This document shows positions 1 through 8,785 of a DNA stretch of 64,000 nucleotides, piece by piece (the first letter of the stretch is position 1; each line of letters begins with the position of its first letter). The position numbers were made by a program, and so were the translations under genes. The stretch comes from Algiphilus aromaticivorans DG1253. Its GTDB lineage: Bacteria > Pseudomonadota > Gammaproteobacteria > Nevskiales > Nevskiaceae. Below the pieces are notes generated by a model. The model worked only from the letters and a program-made list of their open reading frames with translations, had not been told where the DNA came from and did no database searches. Where the stretch lies: the NCBI RefSeq assembly GCF_000733765.1, contig NZ_JPOG01000001.1, forward strand, positions 1,984,001 through 2,048,000, in the 5' to 3' direction.

Positions 1-399
1 CGACACGCGCGGCGTCCGGACGTCCGCGTCGAGCTCCGTGACCACCATCGCGCTCGCCTGCGTGTCGAACCAGCGCAGCTTCGCCTGGCCGTCCTCGACG
101 AAGGCCAGCACGGTGTTCATGTTCTGGTCGAAGCTCAGCGACAGCTCGGTAATGTCGGCGCCGGTGTAGAGCACCGTCGTGTTGCCGGCCTCGTCCTCCG
201 CCACGATGTCGTGATCCGCGCCGTCATTGCGCTCGACGCGGTAGCACTTCCACACCTGAAACTGCAGGCCCTCGCTGGGATCCTGCAGGGCGACGCCGCC
301 GTCCTCGAAGTCGAGCAGCGGGCCGATGTTCGCGTTGGCGCGGGCGCCGAGGAATGCCGACTGGACCGGCTCTGTGGATAGACGCTCCTCGGGGATCAC
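1..399 (-). CDS. Partial virion protein, open at the window edge
   Basis: The frame is open from a GTG at 399 to the first base, 133 codons, and continues outside the window. The GTG overlaps the TGA of the preceding gene (GTGA), a translational coupling used throughout this operon. The visible part is acidic, with several strand-like stretches (QFQVWKCYRV, TTVLYTG), and has no signal peptide or membrane segment. I do not recognise the family. As the last visible gene of the late operon, after the connector and tail-end proteins, it is most likely a tail or tail-spike component. Confidence 0.75.
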   Translation of the reverse strand, partial: MIPEERLSTEPVQSAFLGARANANIGPLLDFEDGGVALQDPSEGLQFQVWKCYRVERNDGADHDIVAEDEAGNTTVLYTGADITELSLSFDQNMNTVLAFVEDGQAKLRWFDTQASAMVVTELDADVRTPRVS

Positions 400-1328
400 G
401 TCTTACGGCCCCAGGAGTGTGAGAACTCGATGGTCAGCTCATCGCTATCGGTCTTGTCGATATCTGGGCTTACAACGAACTGATAGGCGCCCCAACCAAG
501 CTGCACCAGGAAGCCGCCTATACCGCTCGGGAAGTTTGCTGTGTCGATCCCCCATGTAATGGTCGCCGAGCGTTCGTAGGTGCCGTTTACGTAGGAACTG
601 GTGGACGCGCTATTCCCAGAAGTGGATGAGTTGGCGGACGGCCTCCCGGTTATTGCTGCGAGCGAAGCCCCAGATTCCAGGCACTGGAATCGACCGCCGT
701 TTGTGTACTCGATGGCCCTGAGTCCGTCCTCCCCCATAGTCCACCCGAAGGCTGAGCTTCCCGAATCCACGTTCGCAGCGCGCGCCGTGTAATCGTGCGT
801 CGTCCCGCGCAACTCGATCTGCCCCGTGGTGTCCACGGTCGGCGGATACATTCGGAACTCGTAGGTCACGTCGAGCGTTTCGTCGCTCAGGATCGTGATC
901 GTGGTGGGGTCACCATTGCCGTCGAGGATCAGCGCACGGCTGAAAGCGTAGTCAGCGTTTCCGCTGGAATTGATACCGACGCCGACCTCGGCAAGGTTTC
1001 CGGCGGCAACCCCTTCGCCGAAGCGATAGATGTTCCGCATAAACCGGTAGTACGGCGCCGAGGACTGATTGCCGCCGGTGCTGCTCTGCTTCGTGTTGGT
1101 CGTGGCGACCAGTGACGCCATCGTGGTGTCGTTGGCATTCGGCGCGTCGCTCCCGCTCCCGACGTGGCAATACCGCAGCCAGCTATTCGACGTCCCCATC
1201 AGATCGAGACCGAAGTCCGTGATGAGGTTCTCGAACTCGGCCAACAGGCGCCGCGTACCGTCGCGCTTGACCGCCTCCAGCTTGAAGAATCCGGCGCACT
1301 GGCTGTGCAATTTGATGCTCTGCTTCAT
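396..1328 (-). CDS. Putative tail/virion protein
   Basis: A 310-residue protein in the late operon. The first 60 residues contain a basic stretch (KLEAVKRDGTRRLL) and then a motif ending WLRYCHVGSGS; the rest is Gly/Ser/Thr-rich and strand-prone, typical of tail-tip or appendage proteins. No membrane segment. The ATG at 1328 overlaps the upstream TGA (ATGA), which fixes the start. Proteins with a similar start occur in podoviruses of Burkholderia-like hosts as unnamed virion proteins; this is from memory. The role is inferred from position and composition. Confidence 0.75.
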   Translation of the reverse strand: MKQSIKLHSQCAGFFKLEAVKRDGTRRLLAEFENLITDFGLDLMGTSNSWLRYCHVGSGSDAPNANDTTMASLVATTNTKQSSTGGNQSSAPYYRFMRNIYRFGEGVAAGNLAEVGVGINSSGNADYAFSRALILDGNGDPTTITILSDETLDVTYEFRMYPPTVDTTGQIELRGTTHDYTARAANVDSGSSAFGWTMGEDGLRAIEYTNGGRFQCLESGASLAAITGRPSANSSTSGNSASTSSYVNGTYERSATITWGIDTANFPSGIGGFLVQLGWGAYQFVVSPDIDKTDSDELTIEFSHSWGRKT

Positions 1329-1888
1329 ACAGCCTCCAGGCTTCCGGACGCGATATGCGCACCGGCGCTCTCGGCTTCCTCGGGGTTGGGAAGCTCGTAT
1401 TCGATGAGGTTGAAGACGTTGCCCAGCGCGCCGGACTGGATGGACGCGCCGCCGCTTTCGGCTTCGTCGACCCCCGCGTCCAGCTCGCGAAGGAAGAACG
1501 TCTGCTCAAGCAGGCCGCTCTCGATATGGGCGCCGAAGGTCTCGGCCTCGTCCATGCCGGCGTCGAAGCTCTGGACCTTGGATCGCAGTTCGCCCTGAAC
1601 CAGCGCAGCGCCGGCGCTTTCGGCGCTCTCGATCGGCGGCTGGATGACGCGGCCCTTGACCACCAGCGCGCCTCCGGATTCGGACTCCTCGATGACCTTC
1701 ACCGGATACGGCGGCGACGTCAGATACTCCAATTTGTCGAGAAACCGCCCTTTCCCGAGGCTCCCCCAAGCCTCCAGATCCCCAGACAGCAGCCGCGCGT
1801 TCTCGGCCCGCTGAGCGAATCCATTGGGCAGCCGCTCGGGGTCCGCCCGACGCACTTCGCCGCGGAAGACCTCGATCGAAACCTTCAT
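1325..1888 (-). CDS. Tail-end protein with internal acidic repeats
   Basis: A 187-residue protein with two parts. Residues 1-60 (FRGEV near the start, then NARLLSG and LEAW) match the 66-residue product of the gene just upstream (1893-2093). Residues 67-185 hold five imperfect repeats with the core E-A-E-S-x-G-A-x-I-x-S-G-x-L, starting near residues 67, 87, 112, 140 and 170. The repeats are acidic and alternate small and hydrophobic residues, as in beta-solenoid or fibre segments. The family is not recognised. The ATG at 1888 lies five bases after the previous stop codon, so the two copies are read from one transcript. Confidence 0.8.
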   Translation of the reverse strand: MKVSIEVFRGEVRRADPERLPNGFAQRAENARLLSGDLEAWGSLGKGRFLDKLEYLTSPPYPVKVIEESESGGALVVKGRVIQPPIESAESAGAALVQGELRSKVQSFDAGMDEAETFGAHIESGLLEQTFFLRELDAGVDEAESGGASIQSGALGNVFNLIEYELPNPEEAESAGAHIASGSLEAV

Positions 1889-1892
1889 GGGG

Positions 1893-2093
1893 CTACCCGT
1901 GGTCGGGGTATTCGGGCGATGTCAGGGTCGGCGTGACCTTGTTCAGCAGCGTGTCGCGCTTCTTGTCCTGCCAGGCGTCCAGCGAGCCGGTGAGAAGGCG
2001 CGCGTTGGTCGCCTTCTGCGCGTAGCCCTTGGTCAGCCGCCACGCGCCCAGCCGCGGCACTTCGCCGCGAAAGGTGTCGATGTTGAGCTTCAC
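1893..2093 (-). CDS. Short paralogue of the downstream tail-end protein
   Basis: A 66-residue protein. The GTG at 2093 overlaps the TGA of the gene before it (GTGA). It aligns over nearly its whole length with residues 1-62 of the next gene: both have FRGEV, a G-(Y/F)-A-Q segment, NARLL and a final TSP-x-YP. It stops exactly where the second copy goes on into its repeats. It may be a separate N-terminal domain, or the remnant of a full-length copy truncated by a stop codon. A tandem duplication is seen directly; its function is unknown. Confidence 0.72.
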   Translation of the reverse strand: MKLNIDTFRGEVPRLGAWRLTKGYAQKATNARLLTGSLDAWQDKKRDTLLNKVTPTLTSPEYPDHG

Positions 2094-2710
2094 GGGTGCG
2101 ACAGGACGCGGAAGCCGTGCTGGCGGTGCGACATATCCGCCTTCGTCTTGGCCCGGTGGGTCTCCGAATCGAAGCGCTGCTGGTGGTACTGGCCGCGCTG
2201 CGGATCGGTCCACGCCTTGTCCGGCTGGATCAGGAGCCAGGCGAGCGCACCATCGGCCAGGGCGTCATCCCACGTTCGGGCCAGCGCCTCGGGTACCTGC
2301 GTGGCATCCGTCGCCGGCTGCAGGTAGACCGTCACCTTGAAGTCGGTGGCGTTGTCCTCGTAGGGCGCCGGGTCGACAATGAGCGTGCCGGGCGGTTCGT
2401 AGTAGTAGAAGCGCGGCGCGTCGCGCTGCCCTTCCTCGAAGCCGACCAGCTCCTCGCGCGACATCGGAGATAGGTGCCGGTCCTTGTAGGTCACCGCATG
2501 CACGCCGAAGACTTCCTGCCCCGTCTCGGTGGACGCGAGCGTGTAGTTCGGCTGCGACTCGGTCAGCGCCACCGTCAGCGTCTCGCGCAGGAAGCGCGAG
2601 CGGTAGCAGAAGCGCTGCGCCGCAACGCGCAGGGCGTTCACCATGTGCGCATCCGGGCAGCGGGTGGCGAATGGCCGCACCAGCGGCAGCATGTCCTTGA
2701 ACGTCGTCAT
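2090..2710 (-). CDS. Head-tail connector/adaptor protein
   Basis: A 206-residue protein. The N-terminus is helical with basic residues (QRFCYRSRFLRETL), followed by a strand-rich middle containing a YYYEPPGTL-like segment and a helical C-terminus (LADGALAWLLIQPD, then an RGQYHQQRF stretch). This pattern, and its place after the capsid genes, is that of gp6-like head completion or adaptor proteins of tailed phages. The ATG overlaps the previous gene's TGA (ATGA). It should act at the portal neck. The family assignment is by pattern and context only. Confidence 0.7.
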   Translation of the reverse strand: MTTFKDMLPLVRPFATRCPDAHMVNALRVAAQRFCYRSRFLRETLTVALTESQPNYTLASTETGQEVFGVHAVTYKDRHLSPMSREELVGFEEGQRDAPRFYYYEPPGTLIVDPAPYEDNATDFKVTVYLQPATDATQVPEALARTWDDALADGALAWLLIQPDKAWTDPQRGQYHQQRFDSETHRAKTKADMSHRQHGFRVLSHP

Positions 2711-3369
2711 ACCGCCCCCGTCTGCGACTCAGTGCGCTCGGTCGGCATGGGCGCATAGGCGCCCTGCCCCTGCGTCTTGACGCCCAACAGGCGCTCGAAG
2801 ATGGCGATGTTCCGGTCGAACTTGCCGGTGTCACCGCGCTTCGTGTTCTTCGCATAGGCGTGCGCCAGAACGAAGTGATAGAGCACGGATTCGTAGGTGT
2901 CCGGAAGCGGTAGATCCTCCGAATCCGCGGTCACCCGCGTCGGCTGCGCGGAATAGACCAGCTGCACCGCGCCGGTGGCGCGCGGGTAGACGTAGAAGGC
3001 CTTGGTGTCCCGCTTGTCGTAGACCCAGTGTTCGACGTCGTCGCCGGTGGCGACATGCCAGGCCGGGTCCATCGCCGTCAGATCCTCGGCGTCGATCAGC
3101 GTCACCGCGCGGCCCGTCTGGTCGCCCGACTCGCCGTTGCGCACGACGTTGAGCGGGATGATCCCGTCAGCCGGGATCGTCTGGCGCGACGTAGTGTCGT
3201 CGAGGGTGTGCATTACGCTGGTGGCCGTGGCGTCCGGCTTGTGGTTCGCCACGGCCATTGCGCCCGCGTTCAGATCGTCGCGCAGCTCGTCGTGATCCCA
3301 GCGACCCTCGCCATCGTCGAGCAGCTTCTTGCTGACCCGATCCAGAACGTCGCCGACGGTGAGCGCCAT
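2707..3369 (-). CDS. Head-tail connector protein (DUF6682-like)
   Basis: A 220-residue protein starting with a short helical domain (VGDVLDRVSKKLLDD, then LNAGAMAVANHKPDA), a strand-rich centre with a YVYPRATGAVQLVY segment, and a C-terminal helix bundle (YESVLYHFVLAHAYAKN, then FDRNIAIFERLLG). This N- and C-helical, beta-middle plan is that of phage adaptor proteins such as DUF6682; the name is recalled, not searched. It starts three bases after the upstream stop and is coupled to the next gene. It probably binds under the portal during neck assembly. Confidence 0.72.
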   Translation of the reverse strand: MALTVGDVLDRVSKKLLDDGEGRWDHDELRDDLNAGAMAVANHKPDATATSVMHTLDDTTSRQTIPADGIIPLNVVRNGESGDQTGRAVTLIDAEDLTAMDPAWHVATGDDVEHWVYDKRDTKAFYVYPRATGAVQLVYSAQPTRVTADSEDLPLPDTYESVLYHFVLAHAYAKNTKRGDTGKFDRNIAIFERLLGVKTQGQGAYAPMPTERTESQTGAV

Positions 3370-3372
3370 CGC

Positions 3373-3804
3373 TTACGCCGCCTGATTGCTCAGATAGTGG
3401 ACGGCATCGGCGATCTCGCTGGCCGACACGCTGAATCCGCAGGCGCTGACTACGGCGTTGACCTTGGGCTTGCCCTGCGTGGTGTAGTCCTCGCTGCCGA
3501 GGCGCTGGATAGCCTCGATGATCGCGCTCATGCGCTCGTCGTTTTCATACTCACCTGCCGAGTCGTCGGCGGCCGTGGCGTCCTGCTCACCGTCATCGGT
3601 GGCGGGCGGCGCTTCCGGTGCCTGTTTGCCCGACGGCTTCTTGTCGCTCCAGACGTCGGGGTGCTTGAGATACTTGGGCGCGTCCGGGGCCCAGACGTCG
3701 TGGTAGGTGCCGTAGCCCTCCCAGACGCGGCCGGAGTCGCGCATGAGGTTGTCCTTCTTGGCGGCCTTGCGGCCGACGTAGTAAATCCGAACCGTATCGG
3801 TCAT
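3373..3804 (-). CDS. Hypothetical head-region protein
   Basis: A 143-residue protein. The start is the ATG at 3804, preceded by AGGAG at a good distance; an upstream in-frame extension lacks a ribosome site. Residues 1-50 are basic and aromatic (RIYYVGRKAAKKDN), residues 55-90 form an acidic, Pro/Ala-rich linker, and the last 45 residues look like a small helical domain. No family is recognised. Its place between decoration-type and connector genes suggests a minor head or neck protein. Confidence 0.65.
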   Translation of the reverse strand: MTDTVRIYYVGRKAAKKDNLMRDSGRVWEGYGTYHDVWAPDAPKYLKHPDVWSDKKPSGKQAPEAPPATDDGEQDATAADDSAGEYENDERMSAIIEAIQRLGSEDYTTQGKPKVNAVVSACGFSVSASEIADAVHYLSNQAA

Positions 3805-3862
3805 GGGGTGCTCCTGTTCGTGAAAGGTGGGGCGCCCCGCATGGAGGCGCCCCGATTGCCGC

Positions 3863-4294
3863 TTAGTGGCCGATGAACTCGTAGAACAGCACGACCGTGG
3901 CCTTGAGGCCGGCGGAGATTGCTGCCCCGCCGACCGTCGCCACCAGGTCGAACTCGCTCGGCACGACCACCGGCGGATTCCCGGCATTCGCCCGGAACAT
4001 GCCGGCCGTGGCTACGTCCTCTGCCGCGAGGAAGTGATCGACATCGTCGGTCGCCCCCGAATCGACAGTCTTGTAGCCGAGGTCGAGCGTTGCGCTCGCG
4101 GCGTTGGTGTCGGTGAACAGGATCGCGTCGATGATCCGCACATCGCCCTGCAGTCGGGCGAAGCGCAGAACGTCCGCGATGGAGGCCTGGGCGTCCAGCG
4201 TGATCTCGCGAACGAGAACGGACTGGTTGCCGTAGGTGCCGCCATGCGGGATCGACCCGGGATTCTGGAAGTCCAGCGCGTCAATGTTGGCCAT
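3863..4294 (-). CDS. Head decoration-like structural protein
   Basis: A 143-residue protein with a strong ribosome site (AAGGAGG) before the ATG at 4294. It is rich in small residues and strand-prone (VREITLDAQ, IIDAILFTDTN, KATVVLFYEFIG), with no membrane segment. It follows directly after the major capsid gene, the usual place of a decoration or head-fibre protein, and its strong ribosome site suggests high expression. The role is inferred from position and composition. Confidence 0.7.
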   Translation of the reverse strand: MANIDALDFQNPGSIPHGGTYGNQSVLVREITLDAQASIADVLRFARLQGDVRIIDAILFTDTNAASATLDLGYKTVDSGATDDVDHFLAAEDVATAGMFRANAGNPPVVVPSEFDLVATVGGAAISAGLKATVVLFYEFIGH

Positions 4295-4306
4295 TGGTAG
4301 CCTCCT

Positions 4307-5527
4307 TTAGACCGACGGCGCCGCGTGGTCCACGACCCAGACGCCGTGGTCCGTCTTCTCACCGTCGAGATCGAAGGTGAGCTTGCGGTAGCCGTTCATG
4401 AGTGACGTGGAGACTTCCAGGCGGTTGCCGTGATCGGTCTCCTCCTCGTGCCAGTCGATGTAGTAGCGCGACCGGCTGTGCTGACCGTAGGCGCAACCCA
4501 GCGCCTGGGCCCCCAGCACGATGGCGCGGTCCACGTCGGTGCCCGGCTGGGCGGTGCTGATCGAGCCACCGCTGTACTCGCGCAGATCCTTGCCCGAAGG
4601 GATACGGATCACGCGCCGGGACTTCTTGATGAGGATGTTTCGCCACATCAGGTCGCCCGAACCGAACAGCGGGTGCTTGGCGATCGAGCCGCGCGACACC
4701 GCGTTGCTGACGAGGGTGTTCCAGTCCTGCGCCGAGCTCGACGCGCGAAGCTGGTTGTACCCACGGGGGCTGACGTACATGCAGTACATCGGCTCCTCGT
4801 CGTCCGCAGCCGCGTCACCCTCGATACGAATGCCCTGCAGCGGGTAATCCGACTCGTCGATGAGCGTGCGCAGATCCTCGATCGTCTCCAGCGTCAGCGT
4901 GTCGCTGCTGTCGATGTCCGAGGTCGTGCCCAGGCCGGTGCCGGGGATGAAGCGCCGGTTCTCGGTGGGCGGCTGAACCGTGTTGACCACGACGTCATTG
5001 AAGTCGGGATCGTTCTCGAAAGGCACGTTCCAGTCGCGACCGCCCTGATAGCCACGCGCGCCGGCGAGATGCACCTGGCACAGGTTGTCCATCAGGGTGT
5101 TGTTCCACCCCTCGAGGTTCGCCATCGACAGCATGCGGAGCTCGTGGACCGTGCGCTGCTGCGTCATGCGACCGCCGGGATCCACACCGCCACGCGTCTG
5201 GTCGATGGTGATCTCCTGCGAGGCGAACTTGAGGTTCATCATCCGGCCGGCGAGACGGCGATCACCCATGATGGGCTTGCCGTTCACGACGTCGATGATG
5301 TCGACGCTCACCTTGTCACCGGCGCCCTTCGAGAGATCACGAATCTCGACGATGGGGTAACCGCTGGAGGTTTCCTGACGCAGGCTGCGCGCCGCGTCGC
5401 CCTGCTTCGGGACCGGGCCGGTCATCTTGCCGCGGAAGGTCTTGCGCCGCGACAGCTTGGTGAACAGCCCGACCGAAAACTTCTTGACCGCGCGGGGATC
5501 ACCCGCCGGGATATTGGTGCTCGGCAT
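4307..5527 (-). CDS. Major capsid protein (DUF4043/N4 gp56-like)
   Basis: A 406-residue protein expected to form the icosahedral shell. It has a basic N-terminal arm (TKLSRRKTFRGKMTG), a domain with GDRRLAGRMMNLKFASQEI and ITIDQTRGGVD, a central YCMYVSPRGYNQLR stretch and a C-terminal TSLMNGYRKLTFDL segment. These are features of the DUF4043/N4-gp56 class of HK97-fold capsid proteins as I know it. A strong AAGGAG ribosome site precedes the ATG. It lies between the scaffold and decoration genes, the classical order. Confidence 0.85.
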   Translation of the reverse strand: MPSTNIPAGDPRAVKKFSVGLFTKLSRRKTFRGKMTGPVPKQGDAARSLRQETSSGYPIVEIRDLSKGAGDKVSVDIIDVVNGKPIMGDRRLAGRMMNLKFASQEITIDQTRGGVDPGGRMTQQRTVHELRMLSMANLEGWNNTLMDNLCQVHLAGARGYQGGRDWNVPFENDPDFNDVVVNTVQPPTENRRFIPGTGLGTTSDIDSSDTLTLETIEDLRTLIDESDYPLQGIRIEGDAAADDEEPMYCMYVSPRGYNQLRASSSAQDWNTLVSNAVSRGSIAKHPLFGSGDLMWRNILIKKSRRVIRIPSGKDLREYSGGSISTAQPGTDVDRAIVLGAQALGCAYGQHSRSRYYIDWHEEETDHGNRLEVSTSLMNGYRKLTFDLDGEKTDHGVWVVDHAAPSV

Positions 5528-5539
5528 GACGTTTACTCC

Positions 5540-6595
5540 TTATCCATGCCGGCGAAGCCACTCGTCGATGTCCTCATTCGAGTACCGATCGACCTTCGCC
5601 GCGAGCGCTTGCGGGGACATATCGTCCTCGCCTTCCTGCTGGCTCTGGCTTGGCGTGGCTCCGCCAGGGATGTCGCTGATCCCGGCGGGCACATCGTCCT
5701 GCTTGGACGACACGGCAGCACCCTGATCGGTCTTGGCCTGCTGGCCGTCGTCGCTCTTGGTGTCGCCGCTGCCCGCCGGGGCTGGGTCATGCAGGTCCAG
5801 CTCGGCCTTGGTCAGCTCGACCGCCTTCTTGAACCGCTCCTCCAGGGGCTTGTCCGCCCATCGAGGGGATTCGCGAAGGCGCTGGTCGTGCGCCACGGCC
5901 GCAGCCCATGCGTCGCCGTTCTCGGCCTGCCACGCGGACAGGTCGGGGTTGGCGTCGATGTGCGTCTGGATCTCCGACTGCGTCTTCTGACGCTCACTGG
6001 CCTCGCGTTGCTGGGTCTGCTTGCGCATCTCCTGCATCGCCTGGTGCGCCTCGTTGGCGCGCGCATTGGCGGCCTTGATGGCGTTGACCAGCTCGGCCGG
6101 GTAGTCGTCCTCGTTGAGGCCTTCCAGCGGGTCGCCCTGCTGCTGAACCTGATCGCCCTGGGCTTCCGCGTGCTCGGTCAGTTTCTGGCGCATCTGCTCC
6201 AGTTCCTGATCCTTGCGCTTGGCTTCCTGGGCCTGTTCACGCAGCTGGCTGTTCTCGCGCTCGGCTTCTGTCGCCCGGCGCCGCGTCTGTTCCAGCACGT
6301 GGTACGGGATGACGTTCTTGCCGTCGCGCGTGAGCACGCCGTCGGGTTGCTGCTGGTCGGTGCCTTCACCGTCGCCGGCCTTGGCCTGGTCGCTCTGCGA
6401 CTGGCCGCCGTCTTCGGTGTCCTTCGACTTGTCCGCTTCGGCGCTAGGCGCCGCGGCCTGCGAAGCCGCTCCGGTATCGCTGTGCGAATCGTCGTCTCGG
6501 GATAGAGCTGCGGAGAAATCCCCGCCCTCGTCGAGTTCCTTGCCGAGCTCGTCTTCCAATGCTCGAAGATCCTCTTGGTCGCTGTTGTCCTGCAT
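5540..6595 (-). CDS. Capsid scaffolding protein
   Basis: A 351-residue, strongly charged protein with predicted long helices (residues 95-195 contain an uninterrupted Glu/Gln/Arg-rich coiled-coil-like region) and an acidic Ser/Asp/Gln-rich N-terminus. It has no enzyme motif. Composition, length and place between portal and capsid genes fit an internal scaffold that guides capsid assembly and then leaves the head. An AGGAG ribosome site lies before the ATG at 6595. A terminator-like hairpin lies between this gene and the portal gene. Confidence 0.85.
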   Translation of the reverse strand: MQDNSDQEDLRALEDELGKELDEGGDFSAALSRDDDSHSDTGAASQAAAPSAEADKSKDTEDGGQSQSDQAKAGDGEGTDQQQPDGVLTRDGKNVIPYHVLEQTRRRATEAERENSQLREQAQEAKRKDQELEQMRQKLTEHAEAQGDQVQQQGDPLEGLNEDDYPAELVNAIKAANARANEAHQAMQEMRKQTQQREASERQKTQSEIQTHIDANPDLSAWQAENGDAWAAAVAHDQRLRESPRWADKPLEERFKKAVELTKAELDLHDPAPAGSGDTKSDDGQQAKTDQGAAVSSKQDDVPAGISDIPGGATPSQSQQEGEDDMSPQALAAKVDRYSNEDIDEWLRRHG

Positions 6596-6660
6596 GCTTG
6601 CTCCTGTCTCGTGGGAGTCACGTGGTGGGATGCCGTGATGTCCGCCACGGCGCGGAAACG

Positions 6661-6685
6661 AAAAAGCCGCCTCGGTGGGCGGCTT
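6661..6685 (-). terminator. Terminator-like hairpin after the portal gene
   Basis: Read leftward, a GCCGCC stem (extended by an A-T pair or two) closes a six-base loop and is followed by five T. It lies inside the late operon between portal and scaffold, so it would reduce rather than end transcription. Its sequence is almost the same as the hairpin at 17,242-17,264. Confidence 0.7.
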
Positions 6686-6706
6686 CGGTGATTCGGTTTG
6701 GCTGGC

Positions 6707-8785
6707 CTACTGCCAGCGGTAGAGCAGTTCTTCCTCCTCCTCGGGAGGCGGCTGCTGTAGCTCGCGCAGCTTCTGCGCGGTCTCGGCGCGGGTCTGCTCG
6801 GTCTCGGCCTGCGTGTGCTCGGCCTCCAGCGGCAGCTGCTGCGTCTCGGCCGTGGTCTGCTGCGCTTCGGCGGCCTCCTTCTCGGCGCGCGCGGCGCTGT
6901 AGCGGGCGTCGCCCTGCTCCTTGGCGATACGGGCGCGCTCCAGCTCGGTCGCCATCTGCTCCTTCTCCTGCGCCTTCTGCGCCTTCTGTTCAGCCTGGGC
7001 GCGCTCCTCGTCCGTCATCTCCTCGGCGCTCTTGCCCACGCCGGTCAGCTGGCGGATGCGGTCGGCGATCTTCTCGCGCTGCGGCAGGTCGCTGGCCTCG
7101 ATGACCATGTCGAGCAGCGGCGCCTGCAGATCCGGCGGCAGCCGCTTCACCATCTCGGCCATCTGCTGGTACTGCTGGGCGCGGAAGGTCGCGCTCTGCG
7201 GCACTTCGTCGACAGCCACGGTGACGTTCGCGCGCGTGACGTCGTTGTTCAGCACGCGCTGGCCTTCCTTCTCCTCGGGCTCGTTGAGCTTCACCACCCG
7301 GCGGCCGTTCGGGCTGTCGACCGTCACCTGCTTCTGCCGGCCCTTCAAGTCCTCGACGATCAGGCTCATCAGCAGCTTGCCGACGCGGTTCTTGGCCTGC
7401 CGGTAGTTGCCGTTGATCTTGGCCAGCGTGGTCGTGCCCTGCTCCACTAGGCTCTGAATCGCCTTGCCCGAATCCGCGCCGCTCTCGCCCTTGCCGAGCA
7501 TCGACTGATAGATGCCGCCGGCGTCCTGCAGCGTCTGCTTCGAGTCCTGATAGACCTGGAACTGCTCGCTGTTCAGGCTCTGGTTGTCATCGACCCGGAA
7601 ACCCTGCGCGTTGCGGCGCTCGGGGTTGGTGACGATGTAGGCGTCACGGCGCGCGGCCTCCATGCGCGTGCGCTCGTGGTCGTCCACGGCGTCGCGGTCG
7701 GCGATGACCCGGCTGGCCGACAGGCCCCACAGCATCTTGCTGCGCCGCGCATTGACCTCGTCCTGCAGCGGGCGCATCCGTCGGATGATCCCGTAGGGAA
7801 CGCGCGTGCGGCCTTCCCGGTAGCCCCAGAACGGGATGTAGGGGAAGTCGTTGTGGTTGAAGGGCGTCGGCCGGTCGTCGATGCACAGGCCGCCGATCCA
7901 GAACGCGCGACGCGCCTTGGCGACCACGCCGCGCTTGACGGCCGTGATGCCGCGCTGAACCGCGGCGATGTGCAGCGGGTTGTCCTTCTGGAACTCGATC
8001 ACGCGCTGGTCGGACGTCGTGATGACGTCGACGTGATGCCAATCGCGATACCAGACCTCCTCCAGCTGCAGGCGGTTGCGGTCCAGGTCGATCCAGTCCA
8101 GCTCGGTCGTGGTGTAGTCCCGATAGTGCTCGCCGCCGCGGCTGTACAGGTCGGCCTCGAACAGCCGTCGGCCGTCGACCTCCTCGCCCGTGTAGTAGGG
8201 GCCCAGCTCGCGGATCTGCTTGGCCTTGTGCGGAAAGACCTTCTCCAGGTGGTCGCGGTCGTAGAAGCGCCGGCGCAGCAGGTAGCGCGCGTCCGACAGG
8301 TCCGGCTCCTCCGAGCGCGGATCCCACCAGAACTCGCGCCAGTCGCGGCGCTTGATCCGGTACTGGTAGCGGAAGGGATCGGGGCTGCGGCTGACCTCGA
8401 CCCAGCCGATACCGGCGCGCACCTGGTCGGCATAGGCCTCGCCGCACTCCTCGTCGGCGTCGGTCATGCGCTCGGCTTCCTTCACCTCCTTGCTAAGCGC
8501 CAGCGCCACGTCGTCCCAGTCCTCGCCGGCCGGGCGGCACACCCAGTCCGTGCGGCCGCGCACCTCCATGCCGAGGATCAGGTCGATGGTCGGCGCCACC
8601 AGGTTGACGACGACAGGCGGGATGCCCCGCTCCTCCATCGTCTGCAGCGCCTCGCTGTTCAGCTGGTTGCCGTCGTAGTAGTCCTCGTTGACCTGCGCGT
8701 CCAGGCGCCATGCCGGCTGCTGGATCGCCTCCCAGCGATACTTCGTCAGCTGCTCGAAGCCGAGCTTGTCCTTGCTGCCGGCCAT
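6707..8785 (-). CDS. Portal protein (P22-type)
   Basis: A 692-residue protein forming the dodecameric DNA channel at one capsid vertex. The N-terminal half has the P22-portal pattern: EDYYDGNQL near residue 34, then PPVVVNLVAPTIDLILG and GRTDWVCRP, later GIGWVEVSRSPDPF and the REFWWDPRSEEPDL stretch. The last about 110 residues are a charged Gln/Glu/Ala-rich coiled coil, like the barrel of long portals. The ATG overlaps the TGA of terL (TGATG-type coupling). Order terS-terL-portal-scaffold-capsid supports the call. Confidence 0.92.
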   Translation of the reverse strand: MAGSKDKLGFEQLTKYRWEAIQQPAWRLDAQVNEDYYDGNQLNSEALQTMEERGIPPVVVNLVAPTIDLILGMEVRGRTDWVCRPAGEDWDDVALALSKEVKEAERMTDADEECGEAYADQVRAGIGWVEVSRSPDPFRYQYRIKRRDWREFWWDPRSEEPDLSDARYLLRRRFYDRDHLEKVFPHKAKQIRELGPYYTGEEVDGRRLFEADLYSRGGEHYRDYTTTELDWIDLDRNRLQLEEVWYRDWHHVDVITTSDQRVIEFQKDNPLHIAAVQRGITAVKRGVVAKARRAFWIGGLCIDDRPTPFNHNDFPYIPFWGYREGRTRVPYGIIRRMRPLQDEVNARRSKMLWGLSASRVIADRDAVDDHERTRMEAARRDAYIVTNPERRNAQGFRVDDNQSLNSEQFQVYQDSKQTLQDAGGIYQSMLGKGESGADSGKAIQSLVEQGTTTLAKINGNYRQAKNRVGKLLMSLIVEDLKGRQKQVTVDSPNGRRVVKLNEPEEKEGQRVLNNDVTRANVTVAVDEVPQSATFRAQQYQQMAEMVKRLPPDLQAPLLDMVIEASDLPQREKIADRIRQLTGVGKSAEEMTDEERAQAEQKAQKAQEKEQMATELERARIAKEQGDARYSAARAEKEAAEAQQTTAETQQLPLEAEHTQAETEQTRAETAQKLRELQQPPPEEEEELLYRWQ

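Noticed and set aside
3820-3862. GC-rich hairpin between two head genes as terminator
   Set aside because: Strong GGGGCGCC stem but no T-run; left as a possible RNA structure only.
4430-6505. Very long plus-strand open frame opposite capsid and scaffold genes
   Set aside because: GC-rich antisense frame; the minus-strand genes have motifs, ribosome sites and coupling, this one has none.
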